Shown here piece by piece: positions 1-6,315 of a stretch of 6,427 nt of DNA. A model generated the notes under the pieces. It saw nothing but the letters and a program-made list of their open reading frames with translations. It made no database searches and was not told the DNA's origin. The position numbers and the translations under genes are program-made. Within the stretch, counting starts at the first letter, position 1; each line of letters starts with the position of its first letter. The stretch covers positions 1 through 6,427 of the forward strand of contig CACZPT010000171.1 in NCBI GenBank assembly GCA_902783085.1. Reading direction: 5' to 3'. The stretch comes from an uncultured Methanobrevibacter sp. (GTDB lineage: Archaea; Methanobacteriota; Methanobacteria; Methanobacteriales; Methanobacteriaceae).

Positions 1-7
1 AAAAAAA

Positions 8-87
8 TTTCGCAAAAACAACAAAATTAAAATTTTCCTGTGAAAAATTCAAAAAATCAAATTACCAACTAACAAATTTACAGATAC
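8..87 (-). repeat. Left arm of ~80 bp inverted repeat
   Basis: Positions 8-87 match the reverse complement of 6342-6421 at 79 of 80 bases; the only difference is position 83 (G, where the other arm predicts A). The match continues raggedly to position 2. Read on the minus strand, the arm holds ten codons (VNLLVGNLIF), a TGA at 51-49, then a small hairpin (TTTTC, loop ACAG, GAAAA; 46-33) followed by T-rich sequence. This has the form of the 3' end of a gene plus an outward-facing terminator. Beyond position 87 the two arms diverge. I do not recognise the repeat. It could be the end of a dispersed insertion element, and it may extend past the window edge. Confidence 0.93.
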
Positions 88-500
88 CAAAAACTTATGT
101 AAATTTTTTCTTTTTTTATTTTTTATGCCCCTACGATTTAATTTTAGTATAAGTTGGGTTAAAAGACCTAATTTTATTTTCATAGTTCTTTTGGAAAATA
201 CTTTTTGGAAGATATTTTCAATTTTATTGTGTGGGGAAATATTTTTATTTTCAAGATTTGTCGTTACTTTTTTAAAAGTAAATAATGGTGAATTTGGCCA
301 CTATTTTTGATTGTAAGTTTATTTTTTGGATATTTTTTAGTAAATAATTCATCTCATAGATTTTTACTATCATCTTTGTTTTCCATCCAATATTTTAAAA
401 ATGTGTTGTTTTAATCAATAAATTTATCCAATTCTTATTATTTAAATTAATTTTTATTAAAATAATCTTTAGATTCTTTGTTTATTACTTGTTTTATGTA
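49..500 (-). pseudogene. Decayed unidentified coding region ending in the left repeat
   Basis: On the minus strand one frame reads, from about 500, YIKQVINKESKDYFNKN, several stops, ELDKFID, stop, NNTFLKYWMENKDDSKNL, stop (TGA 356-354), then DELFTKKYPKNKLTIKNSG and on to a TAA at 266-264. At the A6 run just before that stop the neighbouring frame takes over (VTTNLENKNISPHNKIEN and onward). That frame is open for 83 codons from 300 to the TGA at 51-49, with a basic stretch NRRGIKNKKRKNLHKF near its end. Restoring one A in the homopolymer would join the two frames. The lysine/asparagine-rich composition looks like protein, and the last ten codons lie in the inverted repeat. I do not recognise the family; a transposase remnant is a guess from the repeat context. 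The 61-codon plus-strand frame antisense to it (125-310) is phenylalanine-rich and looks like its shadow. Chance open frames in AT-rich DNA remain possible. Confidence 0.42.
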
Positions 501-542
501 AAATTTACAGATTAACAATAAACATTTGCCATTTCTGATTCT

Positions 543-599
543 ATGATAAAATATTGCCGTGATTGTGAAAAATAGTTAGACAAGCCGAATTATAGTATT
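543..599 (+). pseudogene. Possible zinc-ribbon N-terminus remnant
   Basis: An ATG at 543 opens the frame MIKYCRDCEK, then TAG at 573-575, then LDKPNYS. This resembles the start of the small zinc-ribbon domains common in archaeal proteins (a CxxC knuckle followed by a short linker). The second CxxC pair is missing and the TAG stands where such proteins often have glutamine (CAG), so one C-to-T change could explain it. The frame is in phase with the following kinase gene (75 bases to ATG 618) without another stop. It is short enough to be chance. I see no pyrrolysine genes here that would justify reading through the TAG. Confidence 0.22.
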
Positions 600-617
600 G
601 AATTTTTATTTTTTAAG

Positions 618-2345
618 ATGTTGAAAAAATGTAAAATGGATTGTGGAAGAATTCTAAAAAGTTATATTACATATTTTACAATTATTTATATAATGAAAGT
701 TATTGCCAACTCAAGAAATGACAACTTAAAAAGAATAAATGAAATCTACAAAGTTCTTAAGGAAAATGATTTTGGATATTTAATAGAAGAAAATACCTTT
801 TTTAAAAAATTCCCATTCCTAAGAAATAAAAAATACGAAAATGAAGTAGGAATTATGGATGAAACTGTTCCAATAAGAATACGAAATGTGTTGGAACAGT
901 TGGGGCCGACATATATCAAACTAGGTCAGATGTTAAGCACAAGACCTGATTTGATTGGAATAGAAATTGCAGAAGAACTTCAACAACTGAGAGACAATAC
1001 TCCTGTAACTCCTTTTGATGAAATGAAATCCCTGATTGAAGAAGAATTTGACAGCCCGATAGACGAGATATTTTCAAACATTGATGAAACACCAATTGGG
1101 TCAGCATCAATCGGTCAGGTATATAGGGCTACATTAAAAGTAGAAAATATGGAAGTTGCCATTAAAGTTCAAAAACCGAATATTCGAGAGATTATAGAAT
1201 CTGACCTTAGAATAATGAAATTTTTAGCAACTAGAATCGACAGATTCATATCATCCACTAGAGTTTACAACCTCCCGGCCATAGTCAGTGAATTTGAACG
1301 CAGTATCTTTAAAGAGCTTAATTTTTCGGAAGAATTGATGAATCTGCAAAGACTTTTATTAAACTTTCGAAGTGTTAGTTACATTAAAATACCTGATGCA
1401 TATGTTGACTACTGTACTGAAAAAGTCATTACAATGGAATTGATAAAGGGAGTTGAAGTCACAGATTTAATTAAGGGTGATTATCCTGAAATCGACAAGA
1501 AAAAAATAGCAAACTATGGTCTCAAATCTTACTTTAAACAGATGATGATTGATGGATTTTTCCATGCAGATCCGCACCCCGCCAATCTGATTGTAACTGA
1601 AAACCAAAAGTTATGCTATATCGATGCGGGAATGATGGGGATTTTAAATGAGAACTTTAAAGAGAATTTGGCTGAATTAATTTTATTATTGCTAAGCGGC
1701 AACACAAACAACATTATCAATCAGTTAATTTACATGGATATTATAAATGCATCACAGAATACTCCTGAATTGCGGGAGGATATAGACAATTTAATGAACT
1801 TATATTATGGTGCTGAATTAAGGAACATGGATGGGGCAATGGAAGATTTGCTCAATATAATGATTAAAAACAATGTAGTTCTTCCAAAGGAATTTGTTAT
1901 GATTGGTCGTGGAATAACAATTATAGAAGACACGGGTAAAAAATTGGATCCGAACTTCAATACCGCAGTTGAATTGAAAAAGCTATCCCGTAAAATAATC
2001 ACAAACAAATACAAGCCAAAAAGGTTGAGCAAAGTTGGTATAAACTATTTGTTGCAATTGGAACATTTAGCAAAAGGTTTACCAGACACTATCAGAAATA
2101 CAGCTACTAAAATAGAGTATGGTGATCTTGAAGTAAAATTAAAACACGAAGAAATCAGCCAAATAACAAATCAGTTATCAGTATCATTAATATTATCATC
2201 AATGATTATTGGGTCTTCATTGGCGATTATAGGTGGTGTGGGTCCAAAAATTTGGGACATGTCAGCAATTGGACTAATTGGTTTTGTCTTTAGTGCTTTG
2301 TTAGGTGCTTTTTTAGTAATTGAATATATGATGGAAAGAGATTAA
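618..2345 (+). CDS. AarF/ABC1/UbiB family atypical protein kinase, membrane anchored
   Basis: This is a 575-residue member of the ABC1/ADCK/UbiB family, whose members bind ATP and act in lipid or isoprenoid metabolism at membranes. Family landmarks, numbered from the ATG at 618: the KxGQ signature (K101-LGQ-104), the alanine-type ATP loop GSASIGQVYRA (161-171), the VAIK lysine (K183), the catalytic loop HADPHPAN (D318, N323) and the metal-binding aspartate in IDAG (D336). Two hydrophobic helices close the protein (about 522-544 and 550-571). Oddities: DAG replaces the usual DFG, and DPHPAN the usual DPHPGN. Methanogens of this type lack ubiquinone, so a direct ubiquinone role is unlikely; the substrate is unknown. 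No ribosome-binding site precedes 618. An in-frame ATG at 693 (residue 26) lies just before the LKRINEI segment where relatives typically begin, so the real protein may be 550 residues. No clear terminator follows. Confidence 0.93.
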   Translation: MLKKCKMDCGRILKSYITYFTIIYIMKVIANSRNDNLKRINEIYKVLKENDFGYLIEENTFFKKFPFLRNKKYENEVGIMDETVPIRIRNVLEQLGPTYIKLGQMLSTRPDLIGIEIAEELQQLRDNTPVTPFDEMKSLIEEEFDSPIDEIFSNIDETPIGSASIGQVYRATLKVENMEVAIKVQKPNIREIIESDLRIMKFLATRIDRFISSTRVYNLPAIVSEFERSIFKELNFSEELMNLQRLLLNFRSVSYIKIPDAYVDYCTEKVITMELIKGVEVTDLIKGDYPEIDKKKIANYGLKSYFKQMMIDGFFHADPHPANLIVTENQKLCYIDAGMMGILNENFKENLAELILLLLSGNTNNIINQLIYMDIINASQNTPELREDIDNLMNLYYGAELRNMDGAMEDLLNIMIKNNVVLPKEFVMIGRGITIIEDTGKKLDPNFNTAVELKKLSRKIITNKYKPKRLSKVGINYLLQLEHLAKGLPDTIRNTATKIEYGDLEVKLKHEEISQITNQLSVSLILSSMIIGSSLAIIGGVGPKIWDMSAIGLIGFVFSALLGAFLVIEYMMERD

Positions 2346-2643
2346 ACAAAGTGAAAAAAACTAACTGTCTATAAGGAACTCAAAAGTAAATGTTTAAAAA
2401 ATAATTGTTTATTCATGTTTTGAATATTTTCAGCATATGCCAAAAGTTTGGTAATTAACTATAAAATTCCTTTAGAAATATTTTAAATTACATACAATGA
2501 AAAATGTATTATCTCAATTTATAATTTAAATCGAATTACTTAATTTAAATTAGAATATCATAATATTAAAAGAAGATTTAAAATTCTTAACAAATATTAA
2601 GGTTTGGATTTACTTTCAAAATTATATAATTCCATAATGCGAA
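2346..2643. other. AT-rich intergenic stretch, no gene seen
   Basis: No convincing coding frame, RNA gene or strong terminator is visible between the kinase stop and the transporter promoter region. Two copies of TAATTTAAAT (2522-2531 and 2541-2550, 19 bases apart) are present, the second inside the perfect 12-bp palindrome TAATTTAAATTA (2541-2552). A weak dyad ATACA/TGTAT lies at 2492-2509. In DNA this AT-rich such motifs are expected by chance. A second TATA-like box, ATTATATAAT, lies at 2621-2630. Confidence 0.5.
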
Positions 2644-2678
2644 AAACACACTTTGCGTTACACATATAATGAGTGTTT
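2644..2678 (+). promoter_or_regulatory. Candidate promoter with flanking operator-like repeats for the efflux gene
   Basis: A TATA-like box (ATATAAT, 2664-2670) is bracketed by an inverted repeat, AAACACAC (2644-2651) and GAGTGTTT (2671-2678), matching at 7 of 8 positions. A direct repeat of TGCG followed by ACACA (2638-2650 and 2654-2664) lies immediately upstream. Archaeal spacing would put the transcription start near 2692, leaving a leader of about 100 bases. A repressor binding here would block the TATA box, as is common for drug-efflux genes. No regulator gene is present in the window. The assignment is inferred. Confidence 0.42.
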
Positions 2679-2730
2679 AAATAAATTTCAAAAATTTTAT
2701 TATTATTAAAAAATAAATTCTGTATTAGGG

Positions 2731-2744
2731 TTTCAGTGCTGAAA
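2731..2744 (+). promoter_or_regulatory. 14-bp hairpin/palindrome in the efflux gene leader
   Basis: TTTCAG and CTGAAA form a perfect 6-bp inverted repeat around a TG centre, 52 bases before the ATG of the transporter. It would fall in the proposed leader. A second, weaker dyad (AACAT at 2758-2762, ATGTT at 2769-2773) follows. The first is a plausible operator half-site pair or small leader hairpin. Its GC content is above that of the surrounding sequence, which makes chance somewhat less likely. Confidence 0.35.
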
Positions 2745-2784
2745 AGGTAAGTATAAGAACATTTTGGCATGTTATATTCAATAC

Positions 2785-2789
2785 AGGGT
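2785..2789 (+). promoter_or_regulatory. Ribosome-binding site of the efflux gene
   Basis: AGGGT sits six bases before the ATG at 2796, a partial match to the archaeal anti-Shine-Dalgarno complement (AGGTGAT type). It supports this start. No other in-frame ATG lies close upstream. Confidence 0.5.
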
Positions 2790-2795
2790 AATTAA

Positions 2796-4175
2796 ATGAA
2801 TCTCAAACTAGAAAATATAGTTTTAATCGTTGCTACATTAACTTCATTTTTTACAGTATTTTTATCTGCAGCGGTAATGGTGGCTGTTCCAAGTTTGGCT
2901 CAAGACTTTTCAATGAGTAATATTGTCCAAAATTGGGTTACAATGTTGCTTTTTTTAGTTGTAGCTATTTTTACAATTCCTGCCGGACAATTATCTGGAA
3001 AATTCGGTCTTAAGAAATCAATGGTTTTTGGTTCATCATTATTTATTATAAGTTCCATAGTGGCTATTTTTTCTATAAATTCTGAAATGTTTTTAATATG
3101 CCGTGTATTTCAGGGGATAGGTGTTGCATTTTTAAATGTTTCTTCTATGGCAATGGTTGTTTCTGCATTCGAACCTCAAAAAAGAGGTCAAGCTATTGGA
3201 ATTAATGTTACTGGAGTTTATCTTGCAACTTCTCTCTCACCAGTTATTGGGGGATTTTTAAATTTCCACTTTGGTTGGAGGTCAATATTTTGGATTACAG
3301 TTCCGTTTTTAGTTATTATTTTATTTTTATTAATAACTCAAATTAATAAAGAATGGATTACAATGTCTGATGTGGATATTGATTGGAGGGGTTCTATAAT
3401 TTATTCAATTGGTATTTTACTATTCATTTATGGATTTACTACATTAGATACATTTTCAGGCATTATATTAACTATTTTGGGTGTAATAATTATTGCACTA
3501 TTTGTTTTAGTTGAACTTAGACAAAAATATCCGGTATTTGATGTTAAATTCTTTAAAAATTCTAAATTTTCATCAGCTAATTTTGCAGCCTTATGTGCTT
3601 ATTTAGCAACATTTGCTGTCACAACGATTGTTAATTATCATCTACAATATATAAGGGGTTTTGATTCACAAACTGCTGGGATGATTTTACTTGTAGCACC
3701 AGTAATGCAGGTAATCATGGCACCAATTTCCGGAAGATTATCTGATAGAATTAATCCTCAAAAATTAGCAGCTATTGGAATGTTTTTTGGAGCTGTTTCC
3801 CTTGCAATGCTTTCATTGTTAGATGATTCGACTTCATTGATGTTTTTAATTGTTGCGATGTTTTGTCATGGTTTAGGTTTTGGTATATTCTCCTCACCAA
3901 ATACAAATGCTATAATGAGTTCTGTTCCTCCAAAGGATACCTCAGTTGCATCGGCTTCTGTTGCTACAATGAGAGTTATTGGCCAAACCATGAGTATGGG
4001 GATGTTGACATTGGTATTTGCATTTATAATGGGTAATGTACCTATAATTCCAGAATATTATCATTTATTAACGGCTTCTTGTCAAATAACATGTTTAATT
4101 TGTGTGGTTTTATGTGTGGCATCTGTTTTTGCTTCTTTGGTTGGAATTAGATTAAAAAAAGAAGTTAATAGTTAG
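2796..4175 (+). CDS. MFS drug-efflux transporter, DHA2 (14-helix) type
   Basis: This 459-residue, strongly hydrophobic protein fits the 14-helix DHA2 branch of the major facilitator superfamily, proton-driven exporters of drugs and other toxic compounds in the cytoplasmic membrane. Visible signatures: a TM1 segment ending MVAVPSLAQDF (28-38), motif A in the TM2-TM3 loop (GQLSGKFGLKK, 64-74), motif B around R103 (RVFQGIG, 103-109), antiporter motif C ending SPVIGG (148-153) followed by the DHA2-typical WRSIFWITVP (161-170), and a second motif-A-like loop GRLSDRINPQK (about 313-323). Length suits the family. The start at 2796 has an AGGGT site and places TM1 about eight residues in. It stands alone: a 450-base gap precedes it, with operator-like repeats, and a hairpin terminator overlaps its stop. 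The substrate cannot be told from sequence; sugar or metabolite export is possible but less likely than drug export. Confidence 0.93.
   Translation: MNLKLENIVLIVATLTSFFTVFLSAAVMVAVPSLAQDFSMSNIVQNWVTMLLFLVVAIFTIPAGQLSGKFGLKKSMVFGSSLFIISSIVAIFSINSEMFLICRVFQGIGVAFLNVSSMAMVVSAFEPQKRGQAIGINVTGVYLATSLSPVIGGFLNFHFGWRSIFWITVPFLVIILFLLITQINKEWITMSDVDIDWRGSIIYSIGILLFIYGFTTLDTFSGIILTILGVIIIALFVLVELRQKYPVFDVKFFKNSKFSSANFAALCAYLATFAVTTIVNYHLQYIRGFDSQTAGMILLVAPVMQVIMAPISGRLSDRINPQKLAAIGMFFGAVSLAMLSLLDDSTSLMFLIVAMFCHGLGFGIFSSPNTNAIMSSVPPKDTSVASASVATMRVIGQTMSMGMLTLVFAFIMGNVPIIPEYYHLLTASCQITCLICVVLCVASVFASLVGIRLKKEVNS
4154..4160 (-). terminator. T7 tract likely terminating the cyclophilin transcript
   Basis: Read on the minus strand, seven consecutive T residues lie about 45 bases past the cyclophilin stop, just after the shared hairpin (4170-4189). 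They fall inside the 3' end of the transporter gene, in its terminal lysine codons. The hairpin with T-tracts on both sides would serve both convergent genes. Confidence 0.45.
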
Positions 4176-4197
4176 ATTTCACTCTAACTTAATTTTT
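4170..4197 (+). terminator. Hairpin plus T-tract terminator of the efflux gene
   Basis: AGTTAGA (4170-4176) and TCTAACT (4183-4189) form a perfect 7-bp stem with a 6-base loop (TTTCAC). The T5 run at 4193-4197 follows. The stem includes the TAG stop codon at 4173-4175. Archaeal termination depends mainly on the T-tract, so the hairpin may act as an RNA-stabilising 3' end. Confidence 0.6.
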
Positions 4198-4203
4198 AGT
4201 TAA

Positions 4204-4635
4204 TTATCTCTCTTCGATGTATACTTTATTCATTTTGTCTCCTTGTTGGATTGCATTAACCACATCTTGGCCTTTAATTACTTGACCAAATACAGTGTGC
4301 ACTCCATCTAAATGAGGTTGTGGGGAGTGTGTAATAAAGAATTGGCTTCCACCAGTATCTTTACCTGCATGTGCCATGGATAATGCTCCAGTACCATGTT
4401 TGTGAGGATTTCCTTCAGTTTCACATTTAATTGTGTAACCTGGTCCGCCAGTACCGTTTCCGTTAGGACATCCACCTTGAATTACAAAGTCAGGTATTAC
4501 TCTGTGGAATGTTAATCCATCATAAAATCCTTCATTAATTAATTTTTCAAAGTTGGCTACAGTACCTGGAGCTTCGTTTGGGAATAATTCTAATTCAATT
4601 ACTCCTTTATCAGTTTCGATTATTGCAACTTTCAT
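4204..4635 (-). CDS. Cyclophilin-type peptidyl-prolyl cis-trans isomerase
   Basis: This 143-residue single-domain cyclophilin catalyses cis-trans isomerisation of proline peptide bonds during protein folding. There is no signal peptide or membrane segment, so it should be cytosolic. Signatures: FHRVIPDFVIQGG (43-55) with the catalytic arginine R45, F50 and Q53; GGSQFFIT (95-102) with Q98 and F100; and HLDGVHTVFG (108-117). The position equivalent to Trp121 of human cyclophilin A is H108, as in many prokaryotic cyclophilins, which suggests weak cyclosporin binding. The length is typical of the short prokaryotic form. The start is fixed by GTGAT, spaced three bases from the ATG. The gene diverges from the aminotransferase gene and converges with the transporter. 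It is probably a stand-alone housekeeping gene. Confidence 0.97.
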   Translation of the reverse strand: MKVAIIETDKGVIELELFPNEAPGTVANFEKLINEGFYDGLTFHRVIPDFVIQGGCPNGNGTGGPGYTIKCETEGNPHKHGTGALSMAHAGKDTGGSQFFITHSPQPHLDGVHTVFGQVIKGQDVVNAIQQGDKMNKVYIEER

Positions 4636-4638
4636 TTT

Positions 4639-4643
4639 ATCAC
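4639..4643 (-). promoter_or_regulatory. Ribosome-binding site of the cyclophilin gene
   Basis: On the minus strand GTGAT followed by AAA precedes the ATG, giving GTGATAAAATG. GTGAT is part of the methanogen Shine-Dalgarno core (GGTGAT). The Nudix gene start at 6284 has the identical 11-base arrangement, which strengthens both starts. Confidence 0.7.
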
Positions 4644-4673
4644 TTTTTTTTTAAATTTTAAATATAATTAGTT

Positions 4674-4685
4674 CTATAAATAATT
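4674..4685. promoter_or_regulatory. TATA element between the divergent cyclophilin and argD genes
   Basis: CTATAAATAATT on the plus strand is a good archaeal TATA box. About 25 bases on, transcription would start near 4703, giving a short leader before an argD start at 4717. Read on the minus strand, TTATTTATAG would place the cyclophilin start near 4652, leaving a leader of about 17 bases that holds its GTGAT site. One element may therefore serve both directions. Other TATA-like strings (4659-4668, 4687-4694) are close by, so the exact element is uncertain. Confidence 0.45.
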
Positions 4686-4701
4686 ACATATAAGTATTTT
4701 T

Positions 4702-5883
4702 ATGGAAGTTTTATTTATGAATACAGAAGAACTAATTGATATTGAAGATAATTATTTTATTAATACATTTACTCGCCAACCTATAGTTTTAGATCATGGG
4801 GATGGTGTTAAAGTTAGTGATGTTGATGGGAAAGAATATTTGGATATGTTTGCAGGGATTGCTGTTAATGCACTAGGTCATAATCACCCAAATATTGTAA
4901 AAGCAATACAGAATCAAGCAGAAAAGCTCATACATATTTCAAGCATTTATTATAATGAACCAGCATTAGTTTATGCCAAAAAATTAATTGATTTAACGGA
5001 TTTCGATAGAATTTTTTATGCAAACAGCGGTGCTGAAGCTAATGAAGGAGCTATTAAACTAGCAGTTAAATACACTGGTAAAAGCGAAATAATTTCTGCA
5101 GTTGATTCATTTCATGGGAGGACAATAATGACTCTTGCTGCAACAGGTCATGAAGAATATCATGAACCATTCAAACCAGTAATGCCTCAAGGTTTTATCA
5201 ATGTCGAATATAACAATATTGAAGCTATTAAAGAAGCAATAACTGAAAATACTGCAGCTATTATTCTTGAACCGATTCAAGGTGAAGGTGGAATCAATGT
5301 ACCTGATAAAGATTATCTAAAAGAAGTTGAAAAACTCTGTAAGGATAATGGAATTGTATTAATCATTGATGAAGTTCAAACCGGATTTGGAAGATGTGGT
5401 TCATTATTTGCTCATGAACTTTTCGGTATTAAACCAGATATAATAACAATGGCTAAAGGTATTGGTGGGGGAGTACCAATGGGCGCTATTCTTGCAAAAG
5501 AAGAAATATCTAATGCTTTTGTACCTGGAGATCATGGAACAACATTTGGTGGCGGACCCTTAGTTTGTGCAGCAGCTATTGCTGTTTTAGATACAATTTA
5601 TGAAGATAATTTACTTGAAAATGTAAATGAAGTTGGTTCATACTTTAAAGGTGAATTATTAAAATTAAAAGAATCTAAAGATGTTATAGCTGAAGTAAGG
5701 GGTGAAGGGTTAATGATTGGTTTAGAGTTAACCAAATCTGGTGCTGAATATGTTGATAAACTAAGAGAAGCAGGATTTTTAATTAATTGTACAGCTGATA
5801 AAGTTTTAAGATTTGTACCTCCATTAATAATAAAAAAAGAGGATATTGATGAATTTATAAAAGCTTTAGATGAAATACTCTAA
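4702..5883 (+). CDS. argD: Acetylornithine aminotransferase (class III, PLP-dependent)
   Basis: ArgD transfers an amino group from glutamate to N-acetylglutamate semialdehyde, making N-acetylornithine in arginine synthesis; it is a cytosolic pyridoxal-phosphate enzyme. From the ATG at 4702 (393 residues) the class III landmarks are NSGAEAN (108-114), FHGRT (137-141), EPIQGEGG (190-197), IDEVQTGFGR (222-231, cofactor-binding D223), the Schiff-base lysine K252 in MAKGIGGG, and GTTFGG (279-284), which contacts the partner subunit's cofactor. Length and motif spacing match ArgD well. The start may instead be the ATG at 4717 (388 residues, MNTEELIDIED): GGAAG at 4704-4708 is suitably spaced for it, and family members begin near there. 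The gene stands alone, divergent from the cyclophilin, with no other arginine genes here. Related enzymes (ornithine or 4-aminobutyrate aminotransferases, LysJ) share the motifs but fit the overall pattern less well. Confidence 0.93.
   Translation: MEVLFMNTEELIDIEDNYFINTFTRQPIVLDHGDGVKVSDVDGKEYLDMFAGIAVNALGHNHPNIVKAIQNQAEKLIHISSIYYNEPALVYAKKLIDLTDFDRIFYANSGAEANEGAIKLAVKYTGKSEIISAVDSFHGRTIMTLAATGHEEYHEPFKPVMPQGFINVEYNNIEAIKEAITENTAAIILEPIQGEGGINVPDKDYLKEVEKLCKDNGIVLIIDEVQTGFGRCGSLFAHELFGIKPDIITMAKGIGGGVPMGAILAKEEISNAFVPGDHGTTFGGGPLVCAAAIAVLDTIYEDNLLENVNEVGSYFKGELLKLKESKDVIAEVRGEGLMIGLELTKSGAEYVDKLREAGFLINCTADKVLRFVPPLIIKKEDIDEFIKALDEIL
5832..5838 (-). terminator. T7 tract likely terminating the Nudix transcript
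   Basis: On the minus strand seven T residues lie about 42 bases past the Nudix stop, inside the 3' end of argD (its IKKEDI codons). This mirrors the arrangement on the other strand at 5897-5914. No hairpin is evident, but archaeal termination can rely on T-tracts alone. Confidence 0.4.
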
Positions 5884-6284
5884 AGTTTATTATTTCTTTT
5901 TTTAATAATTTTTTCAAATGAACTTGTAATTTTTAATGTTTTTATTCTATCTAAACTAGCCCACATCCAATCATAATGTTCATCACTAATTTTAACTTCA
6001 CCTGTAATGTCTTTTGCATACATTATTAACTGCACGGTTCTTTTATGGGAATAATCGTTTTGCAATGCTTCACAGAAGTCTCCAACTTTGACATCTAAAT
6101 TTGTTTCCTCTTTAATTTCACGAATCAATGCCTCATCAAAATATTCTCCTTTTTCTATTTTTCCACCAGGTAATTCCCATTTACATGGATCTGTTTTGGA
6201 TTTAGGATGTCTTTTCAAGATTAAAATTTCATCATTTTCATTTTTAACTATTCCTCTCATTGTTAAGCAGTAAGGTTTTTCCAT
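5880..6284 (-). CDS. Nudix hydrolase (MutT-like)
   Basis: This 134-residue single-domain Nudix protein hydrolyses a nucleoside diphosphate linked to another group; the actual substrate is unknown. The Nudix box spans residues 41-63: G41, E47, R55-E56 and the metal-binding pair E59-E60 are present, within GKIEKGE and REIKEETNL. The normally conserved glycine near the end of the box is asparagine (N62), a tolerated variation. WELPGGK (36-42) just before it is typical of MutT-like enzymes, so nucleotide-pool cleaning or housekeeping NTP hydrolysis is plausible. The tail is lysine-rich (KKRNNKL). The start at 6284 follows GTGATAAA and a TATA box. The stop TAG (5882-5880) overlaps the argD TAA (5881-5883), so the two genes are convergent with no spacer. 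Confidence 0.94.
   Translation of the reverse strand: MEKPYCLTMRGIVKNENDEILILKRHPKSKTDPCKWELPGGKIEKGEYFDEALIREIKEETNLDVKVGDFCEALQNDYSHKRTVQLIMYAKDITGEVKISDEHYDWMWASLDRIKTLKITSSFEKIIKKRNNKL
5897..5914 (+). terminator. Double T-tract likely terminating argD
   Basis: T7 (5897-5903) and T6 (5909-5914) lie 14-31 bases past the argD stop. They are inside the Nudix gene, where they encode its lysine-rich tail on the opposite strand. With no spacer between the genes, this is the nearest place for argD transcription to end. No hairpin is needed under the archaeal T-tract model. Confidence 0.5.
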
Positions 6285-6287
6285 TTT

Positions 6288-6292
6288 ATCAC
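6288..6292 (-). promoter_or_regulatory. Ribosome-binding site of the Nudix gene
   Basis: GTGAT lies three bases before the ATG at 6284, in the same GTGATAAAATG context as the cyclophilin gene. It fixes this start. Confidence 0.7.
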
Positions 6293-6315
6293 ATTATTTA
6301 ATTTTACATTTCATT

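Noticed and set aside
8..87. Repeat arm as a CRISPR repeat or leader
   Set aside because: There is a single copy at each end with no spacer array, and the length and stop-plus-hairpin structure do not fit CRISPR.
125..310. 61-codon plus-strand frame with an ATG
   Set aside because: It is rich in phenylalanine because it is antisense to lysine-rich codons of the minus-strand decayed frame; it has no ribosome-binding site and no family resemblance.
573..575. TAG as a pyrrolysine codon
   Set aside because: No pyrrolysine machinery is visible, the presumed genus is not known for it, and the surrounding frame is too short and incomplete to be a working gene.
916..1110. Minus-strand open frame of 64 codons
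   Set aside because: It lies wholly inside the conserved kinase motifs on the other strand, so it is a shadow.
1805..2032. Minus-strand open frame of 75 codons
   Set aside because: Antisense to well-formed kinase sequence with no start signal.
2492..2552. AT-rich palindromes as origin or regulator sites
   Set aside because: Motifs made only or mostly of A and T at this length are expected by chance in DNA of this composition, and nothing around them points to an origin.
6088..6273. Plus-strand open frame of 61 codons
   Set aside because: Antisense to the Nudix box region, whose motif and start signals are clear.
618..6284. The five genes as one defence or metabolic island
   Set aside because: Orientations alternate, each gene has its own signals, and all belong to common families with no shared pathway.
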